A stretch of DNA of 64,000 nucleotides, from assembly GCF_000025625.1 (NCBI RefSeq), contig NC_013922.1, positions 2,976,001 to 3,040,000 of the forward strand, written 5' to 3'. Source of the DNA: Natrialba magadii ATCC 43099. Its GTDB lineage: Archaea > Halobacteriota > Halobacteria > Halobacteriales > Natrialbaceae. Below, piece after piece: positions 51,093-59,464 of the stretch (position 1 is the first letter of the stretch; each line of letters begins with the position of its first letter). The position numbers were made by a program, and so were the translations under genes. A model generated the notes under the pieces. It saw only the letters and a list, made by a program, of their open reading frames with translations. It ran no database searches and was not told where the DNA came from.

Positions 51093-51743
51093 TCAGCTAA
51101 ACACGCTGTGAAGGGGTTCACCGACGCGCTGCGGATGGAACTCGAGGAGGAGGGCGCGCCAGTGTCGGTGACGCTCGTCAAACCCGGTGCGATCGACACG
51201 CCGTATCCGGAGCACGCGAAGAACTACATGGACCAGGAGGCGACGGTTCCAGCGCCCGTCTATGCCCCGGAAACGGTCGCACGAGCGATTCTTCATGCAG
51301 CCGAGAAGCCACAGCGCGAAGTGACCGTCGGCGGCGGTGGCAAGGCCCTCACCGTCGCGAGCCAGTACGCACCGCGGCTCCTCGACCGCGTCATGGAAGC
51401 GATGTTTATCGAGCAGCAACAACGGGACCAACCGGCCAGCGAGGGGACCGAAGCCGAGTCGGACAGCGGCCTCGAGGAACCCTCCGCGGGCGGCGAACTC
51501 GCCGAACGCGGCGAGTACGAGGGCCACGTTGCCGAGACGAGCCTCTACACGAGACTCACCCAGCGGCGATCGGTTCCAACCTCAGCACTCGCCGGCCTGG
51601 GCGCAGTCGCTGGGTACGCGATCTATAGAGTCCTCCGCGGCGTAACGTCGGGAGAAACGAACCCGGAATCGGCAGGAGAAGTCGCCGAAGCGGACGACGG
51701 CATCACCTCACGTCTCCGTTCCCGTACTCGAGTACGCGAGTGA
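51093..51743 (+). pseudogene. C-terminal remnant of an SDR oxidoreductase
   Basis: From 51093 the sequence matches the second half of a short-chain dehydrogenase: SAKHAVKGFTDALRMELEEEGAPVSV, VKPGAIDTPYPEHAKNYMDQE and a typical TVARAILHAAEKPQREVTVGG. The dinucleotide motif, the NNAG motif and the Tyr of the YxxxK catalytic site are missing; only the Lys of SAKHAV remains. An in-frame extension to an ATG at 50940 reads antisense to the neighbouring gene. The C-terminus is a long disordered tail plus a membrane helix (SALAGLGAVAGYAIYRVLRG), characteristic of this haloarchaeal SDR subgroup. It is unlikely to be active. Confidence 0.75.
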
Positions 51744-52241
51744 GTGCTCCATCGCCACGTGCGGAATCCCCGCTTCGTCGAACTCGTCGCCGTAGGTCTC
51801 GTAGCCGAGTCCCTCGTAGAAGCCCGCGGCGTGTGTCTGTGCGTGCAATGTGAGCGTCTCGAGTGACTGCTCGCGGGCCTCCGCCTCGAGTGCCTTCATG
51901 AGCGCGCGGCCGACGCCCGTGTCGCGGTGGGACTCGAGTACGGCGACGCGTTCGACCTTCCCGGTCGTCTGGTCGACGGCGCGGAGGCGGGCAGCGCCGA
52001 TGGGGGTGGCCGTCTCGGGTTCGGTGTCGCTTGCGCTGGCGCTGTCGGCAGCGTACGCCACGAAGTGCACCGCCTCTGCCTCCGGTTCGTCGTGCACGTC
52101 GTACTCGAGTTCTTCGTCGACGTCTTGCTCCTCGACGAAGACATCGTAGCGGACATCGAAGGCGTCCTCGAGTTCGGTCTGTGTGGTGGCGACGCGGACG
52201 GTTGCGAGGTCGGCTGTGCCTGCGTCTGCGTTCGGCCTCAT
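51708..52241 (-). CDS. GNAT-family N-acetyltransferase, 177 aa
   Basis: GNAT fold. The N-terminal VRYDVFVEEQDVDEELEYDVHDEPEA is followed by an Ala/Ser-rich loop and GAARLRAVDQTTGKVERVAVLESHRDTGVGRALM, in which RDTGVGRALM is the acetyl-CoA-binding motif A. HAQTHAAGFYEGLGYETYGDEFDEAGIPHVAMEH completes the fold. It resembles the ElaA/YjcF-type acetyltransferases. The acceptor is unknown. It overlaps the end of the broken SDR gene by 36 bp on the opposite strand. Confidence 0.9.
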   Translation of the reverse strand: MRPNADAGTADLATVRVATTQTELEDAFDVRYDVFVEEQDVDEELEYDVHDEPEAEAVHFVAYAADSASASDTEPETATPIGAARLRAVDQTTGKVERVAVLESHRDTGVGRALMKALEAEAREQSLETLTLHAQTHAAGFYEGLGYETYGDEFDEAGIPHVAMEHSLAYSSTGTET

Positions 52242-52422
52242 TGTGTCTGTGTTCTGGCTGGGATGTGGAGAGCGTTACGGGACGCTGTGGGTTGGAGTGG
52301 GTGTAACCGTGAGCGTGTCCGAGAGGGAGACGCGACAAAAAATCGAGTTCCGAAGTGTGTAGACGCTCTCCGAGAGCGTTTCAACGTTCTGGCGGCAACG
52401 CCGCCAGCGGACGGGAAGCGCT

Positions 52423-53685
52423 CTACGACAGCTTCTCGATATTTGCGACGACTTCGTCGGCGAACTCGCTCGTTGCGAGCTTCTCTGCGTCGTCGAGCTG
52501 GCGCTCGAGGTCGTACGTGACCTTGCCCGAGGAAATCGTCTCCTCGACGGCGTCGCGAACGAGGTCTGCGGCGTCGTCCCAGCCCATGTACTCGAGCATC
52601 ATGCGGCCCGAGAGGATCATCGCGGTCGGGTTGACCTTGTCCTGGCCCTCGTACTTCGGTGCGGAGCCGTGAACTGGCTCTGCGAGCAGGCGGCCGTCGC
52701 CGAAGTTGGCGCCGGGTGCGATGCCGAGACCACCGATCTGGGCACCACAGGCGTCGGACATGTAGTCGCCGTTCAGGTTCATCGTCGCGACGACGTCGTA
52801 CTCGTCGGTGCGGGTGAGGATCTGCTGGAGCATGTTGTCCGCGATGCGGTCGTTGACGACGACGGCGTCTTCTGGTGCCTCGCCGTCGCGCTCCTCCCAG
52901 AGGGTGTCCTCGGTGATGACTTCGTCGCCGTACTCCTCGTTGGCGACCTCGTAGCCCCAGTCACGGAACTGGCCTTCGGTGAACTTCATGATGTTACCCT
53001 TGTGGACGAGGGTAACGGAGTCACGGTCGTGCTCGAGTGCGTAGTCGATTGCGCGGCGAACGAGGCGCTTCGTTCCGAACTCCGTAATCGGCTTGACGCC
53101 GATGCCGACAGGGCCGTCGTGGATGACGTCGTCATCGCCCATCTCGTCCTCGACGAACGCCTTGACCTGCTCGACTTCGTCGGTACCGGCTTCCCACTCG
53201 ATGCCGGCGTAGACGTCTTCCGTGTTCTCACGGAAGGTGACCATGTCCATTTTCTCCGGCTCCTTTACGGGCGATGGAACGCCGTCGAGGTGGTAGGTCG
53301 GGCGAACGTTTGCGTAGAGATCCAGCAGCTTGCGCAGACCGACGTTCAGCGAGCGGAAGCCGGCACCGACCGGCGTCGTGAGCGGGCCCTTGATGGCGAC
53401 GCGGTGTTCCTTGATCGCCTCGACGGTTTCGTCCGGAAGGTTCTCGTCGTACTTCTCGCGGGCGGACTCGCCGGCGTAGACGCGCATCCAGTTGATCTCG
53501 CGACCAGTTTCCTCTGCAGCGGCCTCGAGGACCTTCTGGGCGGCAGGGCCGACGTCGCTACCGACGCCGTCGCCGTGGATGATCGGGATAATCGGGTTGT
53601 CAGGGACTTCGAGCTCGTTCTCGCTTCCCTCTTTCAGCGTGATCTTTTCTCCCTCTTCAGGGACCTCGATCTTGTCGTAGCTCAT
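52423..53685 (-). CDS. icd: NADP-dependent isocitrate dehydrogenase, 420 aa
   Basis: A TCA-cycle enzyme converting isocitrate to 2-oxoglutarate and CO2. It has IPIIHGDGVGSDVGPAA, the isocitrate-binding VRPTYHLDGVPSP region, the MVTFRENTEDVYAGIE stretch, LVHKGNIMKFTEGQFRDWGY, ATMNLNGDYMSDACGAQIGG and VHGSAPKYEGQDKVNP. The KYEGQ sequence after VHGSAP matches the NADP-binding loop (Lys-Tyr) of NADP-specific enzymes. Start chosen at 53685 (MSYDKIEVPEEG). Single-gene unit. Confidence 0.96.
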   Translation of the reverse strand: MSYDKIEVPEEGEKITLKEGSENELEVPDNPIIPIIHGDGVGSDVGPAAQKVLEAAAEETGREINWMRVYAGESAREKYDENLPDETVEAIKEHRVAIKGPLTTPVGAGFRSLNVGLRKLLDLYANVRPTYHLDGVPSPVKEPEKMDMVTFRENTEDVYAGIEWEAGTDEVEQVKAFVEDEMGDDDVIHDGPVGIGVKPITEFGTKRLVRRAIDYALEHDRDSVTLVHKGNIMKFTEGQFRDWGYEVANEEYGDEVITEDTLWEERDGEAPEDAVVVNDRIADNMLQQILTRTDEYDVVATMNLNGDYMSDACGAQIGGLGIAPGANFGDGRLLAEPVHGSAPKYEGQDKVNPTAMILSGRMMLEYMGWDDAADLVRDAVEETISSGKVTYDLERQLDDAEKLATSEFADEVVANIEKLS

Positions 53686-53880
53686 CTCGTCTATACGGTT
53701 CTTCGACTGGGGTAAAAGGGCTACCATTTCGTTCGAAGAACGGCAAATATTGCACAGGCCGGGCCGCTGTCAGGATTCGTCTAGAGTGGAGTCTATCGTT
53801 TCGGAGAGGCTCGTAGATGGCGGTTCGATCGCAGACGTCGGTGTGACCATCGACACCGTGCGGTGACAGAACTGGCTCTC

Positions 53881-54237
53881 TCAGTCAGATTGCAGGTCGT
53901 CGGAGCCGCCGTCTCTGTCCTCGTTTTCGGAGCGAGAACGACCGCTATTTGACTGGCGAATCGGCGTCGTATCGTGCCAGTAGCGGACGATCACCCCGAC
54001 ACCGACGGCGACGGTTCCGATCCCGAAAAGGCCCAGCAAGAGTTGTAACTCAGTCGAGAGCAAGCCCTCCTGATACGTTGCCCAGAACGTCGCGAGAAGC
54101 GTGATTCCGAGAATGACGACGGCCGAGCCGAGGTCGACCTGATCCGCCTCGTCGTCGACAACCAGCCGCCCAGCTGCGAGAAGCGACAGCACCGCGCAGA
54201 ACCCGGCGAGCAACAGGGCTGGCGTCATCGTCGTCAT
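53881..54237 (-). CDS. Three-TM membrane protein, 118 aa
   Basis: Three hydrophobic segments (about residues 5-24, 34-54, 63-85), an intervening polar DDEADQVDL turn, and a hydrophilic C-terminal tail of about 30 residues rich in Ser/Asp/Arg. No family is recognised. It lies between icd (convergent side) and the divergently oriented isoaspartyl peptidase. Confidence 0.65.
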   Translation of the reverse strand: MTTMTPALLLAGFCAVLSLLAAGRLVVDDEADQVDLGSAVVILGITLLATFWATYQEGLLSTELQLLLGLFGIGTVAVGVGVIVRYWHDTTPIRQSNSGRSRSENEDRDGGSDDLQSD

Positions 54238-54354
54238 CGGTTCTCAGGCATCGGCCGTAAGTGTGTGGGTTTCGGCCGGTCTGTTCCCCGATTCGGGCCC
54301 GTCGCGAACCGTCACCGTGCCTGCCGTGCCTGGATCGCTGGAACCCAAAGGCCG

Positions 54355-54362
54355 TTATAATA
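54355..54362 (+). promoter_or_regulatory. TATA box for isoaspartyl peptidase gene
   Basis: TTATAATA is centred about 24 bp upstream of the ATG at 54382, which fits a leaderless transcript. Confidence 0.7.
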
Positions 54363-54381
54363 CGTCTGTGAAAGCCCGCCC

Positions 54382-55332
54382 ATGCACGTACTCGTTCACG
54401 GCGGAGCCGGTAGCGATCCCGACGAACCAGTGCCGCGACAGGCCGTCCTCGACGAGGCAGCCGAAACCGGCGCAGCGACGAGCGACCCGGTCGACGCCGT
54501 CGAGGCAGCGATTCACGTTCTCGAGTCCTCGCCGCGGTTCAACGCAGGTGTCGGCAGCGCCGTCCAGAGCGACGGCAACATCCGCACGGATGCAGGTATC
54601 ATGACCGACGACCGCGCAGTCGGCGCAGCCTGCTCGATGCCGAGCGTCGAACACGCCGTCAGCGTCGCCCGCGTCGTCATGGAGGAAACCCCCCACGGAT
54701 TCGTCTCCGGCGAGCACGCCGTCTCACTCGCCGAGGCGTTCGACGTCGAAACCGGCGTCGACCTCTGGTCCGAACGCACGCGCGAAAAGTGGGCCGAGAC
54801 CGAAGCAGATCGACCGACCGACGGCGTGGCGAGCGAACTCGAGTGGATCCAGAACCAGTACGGACAGACGGATCCGGGTGGGCGTGACGAAGCTAGCGGC
54901 AGGGAGACAGACACCACGGAACAGACGGAGACCGGTTCGCGAGACGGCGATCTGGACCACGACACGGTCGGTGCGGTGGCGTTCGACGGCGAGCACCTCG
55001 CGGCGGCGACCTCGACGGGCGGGCGCTGGCTCGCGCTCGCGGGCCGCGTCGGCGACGTACCGCAGGTCGGCTCCGGCTTCTACTGCTCGCCCGCTGCTGC
55101 GGTCAGCGCAACCGGTGCCGGCGAGGACATCGCCCGCGTCACGCTCTCCCGGCGGGTCGCGCGACACGTCGAGCGCGGACTCGACGCCGACGCGGCAGCC
55201 GAACTCGCGATCGACGAGTTCGCCGAACTCACCGGATCGACGGCCGGCGTGATCGCAGTGGACTCGAGTGGGACGCTCGGATCGGCGTTCAACAGTTCGA
55301 TGATGCAGACGGCGCGGGCGACGAAGCGCTGA
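54382..55332 (+). CDS. Isoaspartyl peptidase/L-asparaginase (plant-type, Ntn hydrolase), 316 aa
   Basis: Family T2 Ntn hydrolase. It starts VLVHGGAGS, then AVEAAIHVLESSPRFNAGVGSAVQSDG and GAACSMPSVEHAVSVARVV. After a long acidic, Thr/Asp/Gln-rich segment the nucleophile Thr is at about residue 195 in HDTVGAVAFDG, followed by AAATSTGG. Autoproteolysis at this Thr gives the mature alpha/beta enzyme, which hydrolyses isoaspartyl dipeptides or asparagine. The linker before the Thr is longer than in bacterial homologues. A TATA box at 54355 sets the start. Upstream of map by 71 bp, same strand. Confidence 0.93.
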   Translation: MHVLVHGGAGSDPDEPVPRQAVLDEAAETGAATSDPVDAVEAAIHVLESSPRFNAGVGSAVQSDGNIRTDAGIMTDDRAVGAACSMPSVEHAVSVARVVMEETPHGFVSGEHAVSLAEAFDVETGVDLWSERTREKWAETEADRPTDGVASELEWIQNQYGQTDPGGRDEASGRETDTTEQTETGSRDGDLDHDTVGAVAFDGEHLAAATSTGGRWLALAGRVGDVPQVGSGFYCSPAAAVSATGAGEDIARVTLSRRVARHVERGLDADAAAELAIDEFAELTGSTAGVIAVDSSGTLGSAFNSSMMQTARATKR

Positions 55333-55403
55333 AAAGCGGTTTCGATACGTCTGCGACGACGCGAGGCGGAACCTCTTTTTGATGACCGGTCCAACCCGAA
55401 GGC

Positions 55404-56303
55404 ATGGCCGAATCCGAGGACGTGGATCTTCAGTCCGAGAAGTACGAAAAGCACCGTGAAGCGGGCGAAATCCTCGCCCAGGTGCGCGAAGAGACAGCCG
55501 ACCGCGTCGAGGTCGGCGCGAGCCATCTCGAGGTTGCCGAATACGCCGAGGACCGCATCCGCGAACTTGGCGGGAAGCCGGCGTTCCCGGTCAACATCTC
55601 GATCGACGAGGAGGCAGCCCACGCGACCCCCTCGATCGACGACGACTCGACGTTCGGTGAGGAAATGATCAACCTGGACATCGGTGTCCACGTCGACGGC
55701 TGGCTCGCCGACACCGCGATCACCGTCGACCTCTCGGGCAACCCGGAACTCGCCGAGGCGTCAGAGCAGGCGCTCGAGGCCGCCCTCGAGGTCGTCGAAC
55801 CCGGCGTCGAGACGGGCGAGATCGGTGCGGAGATCGAGGACGTGATCAACGGCTACGGCTACAACCCGGTCGTCAATCTGACGGGCCACGGACTGGATCA
55901 CTGGGAACAGCACACCAGTCCGAACATCCCGAATCGAGCGGTTTCACAGGGTGCAACGCTCGAAGTCGGCGACGTGGTCGCCATCGAGCCGTTCGCCACC
56001 GACGGCGGTGGGAAGGTCACCGAGGGCGCAAGCGAGGAAATTTTCGCACTCGAACGCGAAGGGACTGTCCGAAACCGACAGGCCCGCGAGGCACTCGAGC
56101 AGATCACTGAGGAGTTCCGAACGTTGCCGTTTGCGACTCGCTGGCTCGACACCGACCGCGCAGAGATGGCGCTGCGCAGACTCAAGCGCAACAACATCGT
56201 CCACGGCTACCCGGTGCTTCAGGAGGACGAGGGTCACCTCGTCAGTCAGAAGGAACACACGCTGATCGTCACCGAAGATGGGTGTGAAGTGACGACCAGG
56301 TAG
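55404..56303 (+). CDS. map: Type II methionine aminopeptidase, 299 aa
   Basis: Removes N-terminal Met co-translationally. A type II insert and pita-bread fold are visible: the metal ligands Asp in NLDIGVHVDGWLADTAITVDL, His in TGHGLDHWEQH, Glu in AIEPFATDGGGK and the C-terminal region RTLPFATRWLDTDRAEMALR, then LIVTEDG near the end. Length (about 300) matches archaeal MetAP2. The acidic helix insert is consistent with the type II class. Follows the isoaspartyl peptidase gene closely, so both proteolytic genes may be cotranscribed. Confidence 0.96.
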   Translation: MAESEDVDLQSEKYEKHREAGEILAQVREETADRVEVGASHLEVAEYAEDRIRELGGKPAFPVNISIDEEAAHATPSIDDDSTFGEEMINLDIGVHVDGWLADTAITVDLSGNPELAEASEQALEAALEVVEPGVETGEIGAEIEDVINGYGYNPVVNLTGHGLDHWEQHTSPNIPNRAVSQGATLEVGDVVAIEPFATDGGGKVTEGASEEIFALEREGTVRNRQAREALEQITEEFRTLPFATRWLDTDRAEMALRRLKRNNIVHGYPVLQEDEGHLVSQKEHTLIVTEDGCEVTTR

Positions 56304-56451
56304 TCACACAGGGCCGGCCGCTGTGCTTGCCGGATCGTGTTGTGTGTCGAATTGGGAGGACACAAAGCGGTCGACGAATCCTCGAAGAGGAGACAGACCA
56401 CGGACGGGGATGCGATTCTGCAGCGATCGAATCGGGAACGAGGTCAGTCGC

Positions 56452-56652
56452 TCAGGCGTTGTTCATCCGCTGACTCGTGCGGTTGCCACAGCGCTGGCAC
56501 TCGCTGACGCGATACGGTTCACGGGAGAACTGTGCGTTCTCCTTCTTGATGCTCTCCGTTCGAATCTGCACCGACACTTCGTGAAGCGTATTCAGGTCGC
56601 AATCGTCGCAGTACTCTGTAAGTCCGTTTATAGAGTCGTCCGTCGTTGCCAT
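56452..56652 (-). CDS. Small zinc-ribbon protein, 66 aa
   Basis: Two CxxC pairs, CDDC (about residue 15) and CQRC (about residue 53), separated by about 38 residues with HEVSVQIRTES and QFSREPYRVSE. This is a zinc beta-ribbon fold common among the very small haloarchaeal zinc-finger proteins, and probably binds nucleic acid or protein. The ATG at 56652 is preceded by AT-poor sequence. It is convergent with map. Confidence 0.8.
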   Translation of the reverse strand: MATTDDSINGLTEYCDDCDLNTLHEVSVQIRTESIKKENAQFSREPYRVSECQRCGNRTSQRMNNA

Positions 56653-56950
56653 TGGCGAAAGAGTTGCGACAGTGAACTCATAAATGCGCGTCTCATTTCG
56701 AGTTCTGAGTCATAGGTTCTGACATGTGTGTCGACGGGCGCATCATGGAGAAGAAACGGTATAGAGCGTCCAGCAACCCTCGTTCTCACTTCGAGCCACC
56801 AGTTACCAAGACAACAGTCAACAACCACCCATAAAACAGTTGGGTATTTCCATTGGCGTCCGGATAGACTGCCGAACTCCGAGTGCCATGCCCCAGCCAC
56901 GACGCTCACGAGACACAACCAGTATACGGTTGCCACGACTCACACATCCC

Positions 56951-57490
56951 ATGGAACAGGTGTTTGCACCCTGGCGAATCGAATGGGTCAAACGGGACAA
57001 GGAAAACCCCGACATCGACGGCTGTGTCTTCTGCGAATTTCCGGCACAGGACGATGACCGAGAGAACCGCATCGTCGCCCGCAGCGAGCACGCGTTCGTC
57101 CTCCTGAACAACTATCCGTACAATCCGGGTCACGTAATGGTGATCCCGCGCCGCCACACCGGTGACTACACCGCGCTCACCGACGAAGAACTGCTCGATC
57201 ACGCTCGGCTGAAACAGCGAACGTTCGATGCACTCGAGTCCGCCCTGCAGCCGGATGGCTTCAACGCAGGCCTCAACCTCGGGGACGGGGCCGGTGGCTC
57301 GATCAGCGATCACCTCCATACGCACGTCGTCCCGCGCTGGCAGGGTGATACAAACTTCATGCCGGTGATCAGCGACACGGCGGTGATCATCGAGGCGCTT
57401 GCAGAAACCTACGCGCATCTCCACGACGCCTTTGCCGCACAGGATGGGGCAACCGTCACCGACGAGTCGCGAGCAGTCAGCTTTGAGTGA
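56951..57490 (+). CDS. HIT-domain protein (Ap4A/AMP-type nucleotidyl hydrolase), 179 aa
   Basis: Histidine-triad domain. FAPWRIEWVK near the start and CVFCEFPA resemble the Cx2C of GalT/Ap4A-hydrolase-like HIT proteins. The triad is HLHTHVVPRW (H-x-H-x-H) near residue 120. FVLLNNYPYNPGHVMVIPRRHTGDY and NAGLNLGDGAGGSI are typical. It likely hydrolyses dinucleoside polyphosphates or adenylylated products. The start at 56951 is chosen over the in-frame ATG at 56840. Unlinked to its neighbours. Confidence 0.93.
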   Translation: MEQVFAPWRIEWVKRDKENPDIDGCVFCEFPAQDDDRENRIVARSEHAFVLLNNYPYNPGHVMVIPRRHTGDYTALTDEELLDHARLKQRTFDALESALQPDGFNAGLNLGDGAGGSISDHLHTHVVPRWQGDTNFMPVISDTAVIIEALAETYAHLHDAFAAQDGATVTDESRAVSFE

Positions 57491-57579
57491 GCGCGTGAGG
57501 ACCAAGACGCCACTGTAACAGGCCTGACACCCCAGTTGGCCGTACGTTTTTGCACTCGTGTCCCGTGTCCACAGACAGT

Positions 57580-57990
57580 ATGGAGTACGACGTAGTTCAC
57601 ACCGACGACGTCCCACTGACGGATCTCTCGGAGACCGACGAGGTACCACCGGATCTCCAGATCAGGGCCATCGACGACTTTCTGCCGACTGACCATCTCC
57701 AGCTCAAGCTCTGGTACTTCGAGCCCGGCGAGGAGATTCAGTATCACGCTCACGCGGAGCAAGAAGAGCTGTACTACGTGCTCGAGGGCGAGTTTTCACT
57801 GAAACTCGGGCGCTCCGGCGCGGAAGAGTACGTCGAGGCCGGACCGGGTACGTTCTGGGTTGCCAAGCCCGAAGTCGGCCACGGGCATCGGAACGTCGGC
57901 GACGAAGAAGGCGTCGTGCTTGCGATCGGTGCACCAGCGGTCGATGATCCAGGCCTGGATCCACACGAACTTGACGACGCTGACGACTGA
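57580..57990 (+). CDS. Cupin-domain protein, 136 aa
   Basis: Single cupin with motif 1 YHAHAEQEELYYVLEGEF (His, His, Glu) and motif 2 AGPGTFWVAKPEVGHGHRNVG (His), giving a probable divalent-metal site. The acidic C-terminus is typical of halophiles. The substrate cannot be inferred. The ATG at 57580 (MEYDVVHTDD) is chosen. Lies 89 bp after the HIT gene, same strand, so cotranscription is possible. Confidence 0.88.
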   Translation: MEYDVVHTDDVPLTDLSETDEVPPDLQIRAIDDFLPTDHLQLKLWYFEPGEEIQYHAHAEQEELYYVLEGEFSLKLGRSGAEEYVEAGPGTFWVAKPEVGHGHRNVGDEEGVVLAIGAPAVDDPGLDPHELDDADD

Positions 57991-58053
57991 TCGGCCTCAC
58001 GGGAGTCGGTTGTTGGCAGTGTCCACACCCGAGTTCGTTGCCGTGTGCGCCAC

Positions 58054-58290
58054 TCAGGCGTACGTCGACTCGAGATACTCGAGTATCCGTTCGGACTCGG
58101 CCATCGTCACGCCGTACTCGTCGTCGACGACGACCGGTACCTGACGCTGGCCGGAGACACGCTTGACTTCGTTTCGCTTCGAGTGCAGCCCTTCGACCCA
58201 GACGCTCTCGAACGCTACGTCGAGTTCCTCGAGTTCGTCGACGATAATCTCACAGAACGGACAGCCCTCGAGCCGGTAGAGCGTAACCAT
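58054..58290 (-). CDS. Glutaredoxin-like/GST N-terminal-domain protein, 78 aa
   Basis: A small thioredoxin-fold protein with the redox motif CPFC in LYRLEGCPFCEIIVDEL (residue 9 region), followed by the cis-Pro segment RQVPVVVDDEYGVTMAESERILEYLE. The CPFC and VPVVVDD features match glutaredoxins and the N-terminal domain of glutathione S-transferases. Haloarchaea use gamma-glutamylcysteine rather than glutathione, so it likely serves thiol exchange. The ATG at 58290 is the family start. Convergent with the cupin gene. Confidence 0.9.
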   Translation of the reverse strand: MVTLYRLEGCPFCEIIVDELEELDVAFESVWVEGLHSKRNEVKRVSGQRQVPVVVDDEYGVTMAESERILEYLESTYA

Positions 58291-58411
58291 ACGCCCGCGT
58301 TCGTGGCGCTGTCGTAAAAGCGTAGGTGGCGGTGTCGACCGTCCCCCGCCAGTTGTGGGCGGCGGTCTGGAGCGACCGGAGCTTTTTGTCACCTGCAGCC
58401 AACGACCAGCT

Positions 58412-58894
58412 ATGGCACCGACCGAGGGAGACGTGATACCAGACGTCGAGGCGCCGCTGTGTGACGGCGAAACGTTCCGGTCGACCGCACTCTCCGACGC
58501 GCTCGGACCGCGCGGCGGCGTGCTCGTCTGCACCGGCTTCGCGTTCAGCGCCATCGCACAGAACTGGTGGACGCGCCTCGTCGCTGCCGGCTGGGCGGAG
58601 TTCGACGACGTGTCCGTCCTCGGCGTCAGCCGCGACGGCCCCTACGCCCAGAACGAGTTTCTCCGCTGGCTCGGCTCTCCCGACCTCCAGTTCGTCGCCG
58701 ATGTCGACGGCGTCGTGAGCGATGTACTCGAGTTACGCACGTCCAGAGACGGGATGGCAAACGTGTCGACGCCGTGGAGGGCGGCGTTCGTGCTCGATTC
58801 GGATCGCCGGGTACAGTACGCGTTCGTAGCAGACGACTGGATTTCGCCGTTGCCGCGAGACGAAATTGAGGCGGCAATCGACTCGCTGTCGTGA
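58412..58894 (+). CDS. Redoxin/peroxiredoxin-like protein lacking the peroxidatic Cys, 160 aa
   Basis: Thioredoxin-fold AhpC/TSA-like frame: GDVIPDVEAPLCDGETFRSTAL, then GVLVCTGFAFSAIAQNWWTRL, VSVLGVSRDGPYAQNEFLRWL and FVADVDGVVSDVLEL. In haloarchaeal peroxiredoxins the position after the FxFSP-type turn carries the peroxidatic Cys; here the aligned sequence is FAFSAIAQ, with no Cys. One Cys occurs earlier (LVCTG) and could act differently. Likely structural or a degenerate peroxiredoxin. Divergent from the glutaredoxin-like gene, 121 bp apart. ATG 58412 is chosen. Confidence 0.8.
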   Translation: MAPTEGDVIPDVEAPLCDGETFRSTALSDALGPRGGVLVCTGFAFSAIAQNWWTRLVAAGWAEFDDVSVLGVSRDGPYAQNEFLRWLGSPDLQFVADVDGVVSDVLELRTSRDGMANVSTPWRAAFVLDSDRRVQYAFVADDWISPLPRDEIEAAIDSLS

Positions 58895-58963
58895 GAAACT
58901 CGAGTGGGTGGAACGCAGAGAGTGTGGCAGCGCCCCGGAGACAGCGAACCTACTGGCGGACCA

Positions 58964-58973
58964 ACATATATTT
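58964..58973 (+). promoter_or_regulatory. TATA box for membrane protein at 59000
   Basis: ACATATATTT is centred about 31 bp upstream of the ATG at 59000. It supports that start over the longer frame from 58904, whose N-terminus would lie upstream of the promoter. Confidence 0.65.
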
Positions 58974-58999
58974 CTACCTGGCAGCGGCACCCGGAACTA

Positions 59000-59407
59000 A
59001 TGGCCCCGCCATCCTCACCACCGTCCCCACCCTCCTCCGGGTCGTGGCCGACCGACGACTCGAACGACAGGTCGCGTTCACCGTCGCGGTCGAACGACGG
59101 CATACCACTCGGACTGTGGATTATCGTCGGCATCGGCTTCCTCGGCGTTTTGCTCGGCCTATTCGCCTCGCTCGCACTCATTGGCGAAGGGGCAGGCACC
59201 ATCGGCGTGCTGCTTCTCGCATTGACTACACTCGAGGTCGTCGTACTCATTGGACTCCTCGGATTGCGATCCTGGGCGCTCGTACTCGCGCTCGTGGTCT
59301 ACAGTTTCGGGGCGCTGTTCGATCTGTTGACGGGCGAACTGTTGGGGTTCGTCGTCAGCGTCGTCATCATCGGCTACCTGCTCTCGATTTCGGGGCGATT
59401 CGAGTGA
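59000..59407 (+). CDS. Pro/Ser-rich N-terminus, three-TM membrane protein, 135 aa
   Basis: The first about 40 residues are Pro/Ser/Asp-rich and unstructured. Three or four hydrophobic helices follow: GLWIIVGIGFLGVLLGLFASLAL, GVLLLALTTLEVVVLIGLLGL, SWALVLALVVYSFGALFDLL and a last SVVIIGYLLSISG. No family is recognised. It lies upstream of the AN1 zinc-finger gene (57 bp) on the same strand. Confidence 0.7.
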   Translation: MAPPSSPPSPPSSGSWPTDDSNDRSRSPSRSNDGIPLGLWIIVGIGFLGVLLGLFASLALIGEGAGTIGVLLLALTTLEVVVLIGLLGLRSWALVLALVVYSFGALFDLLTGELLGFVVSVVIIGYLLSISGRFE

Positions 59408-59464
59408 CCACCTGCCGTCGTTGGAGGTAGCGTTATGCCTGAACGAACGAAATAACAACGTAGG

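Noticed and set aside
52423-53727. icd start at 53727 with 14 extra residues
   Set aside because: The extension MVALLPQSKNRIDE has no family similarity; the MSYDKIEVPEEG start matches archaeal IDH.
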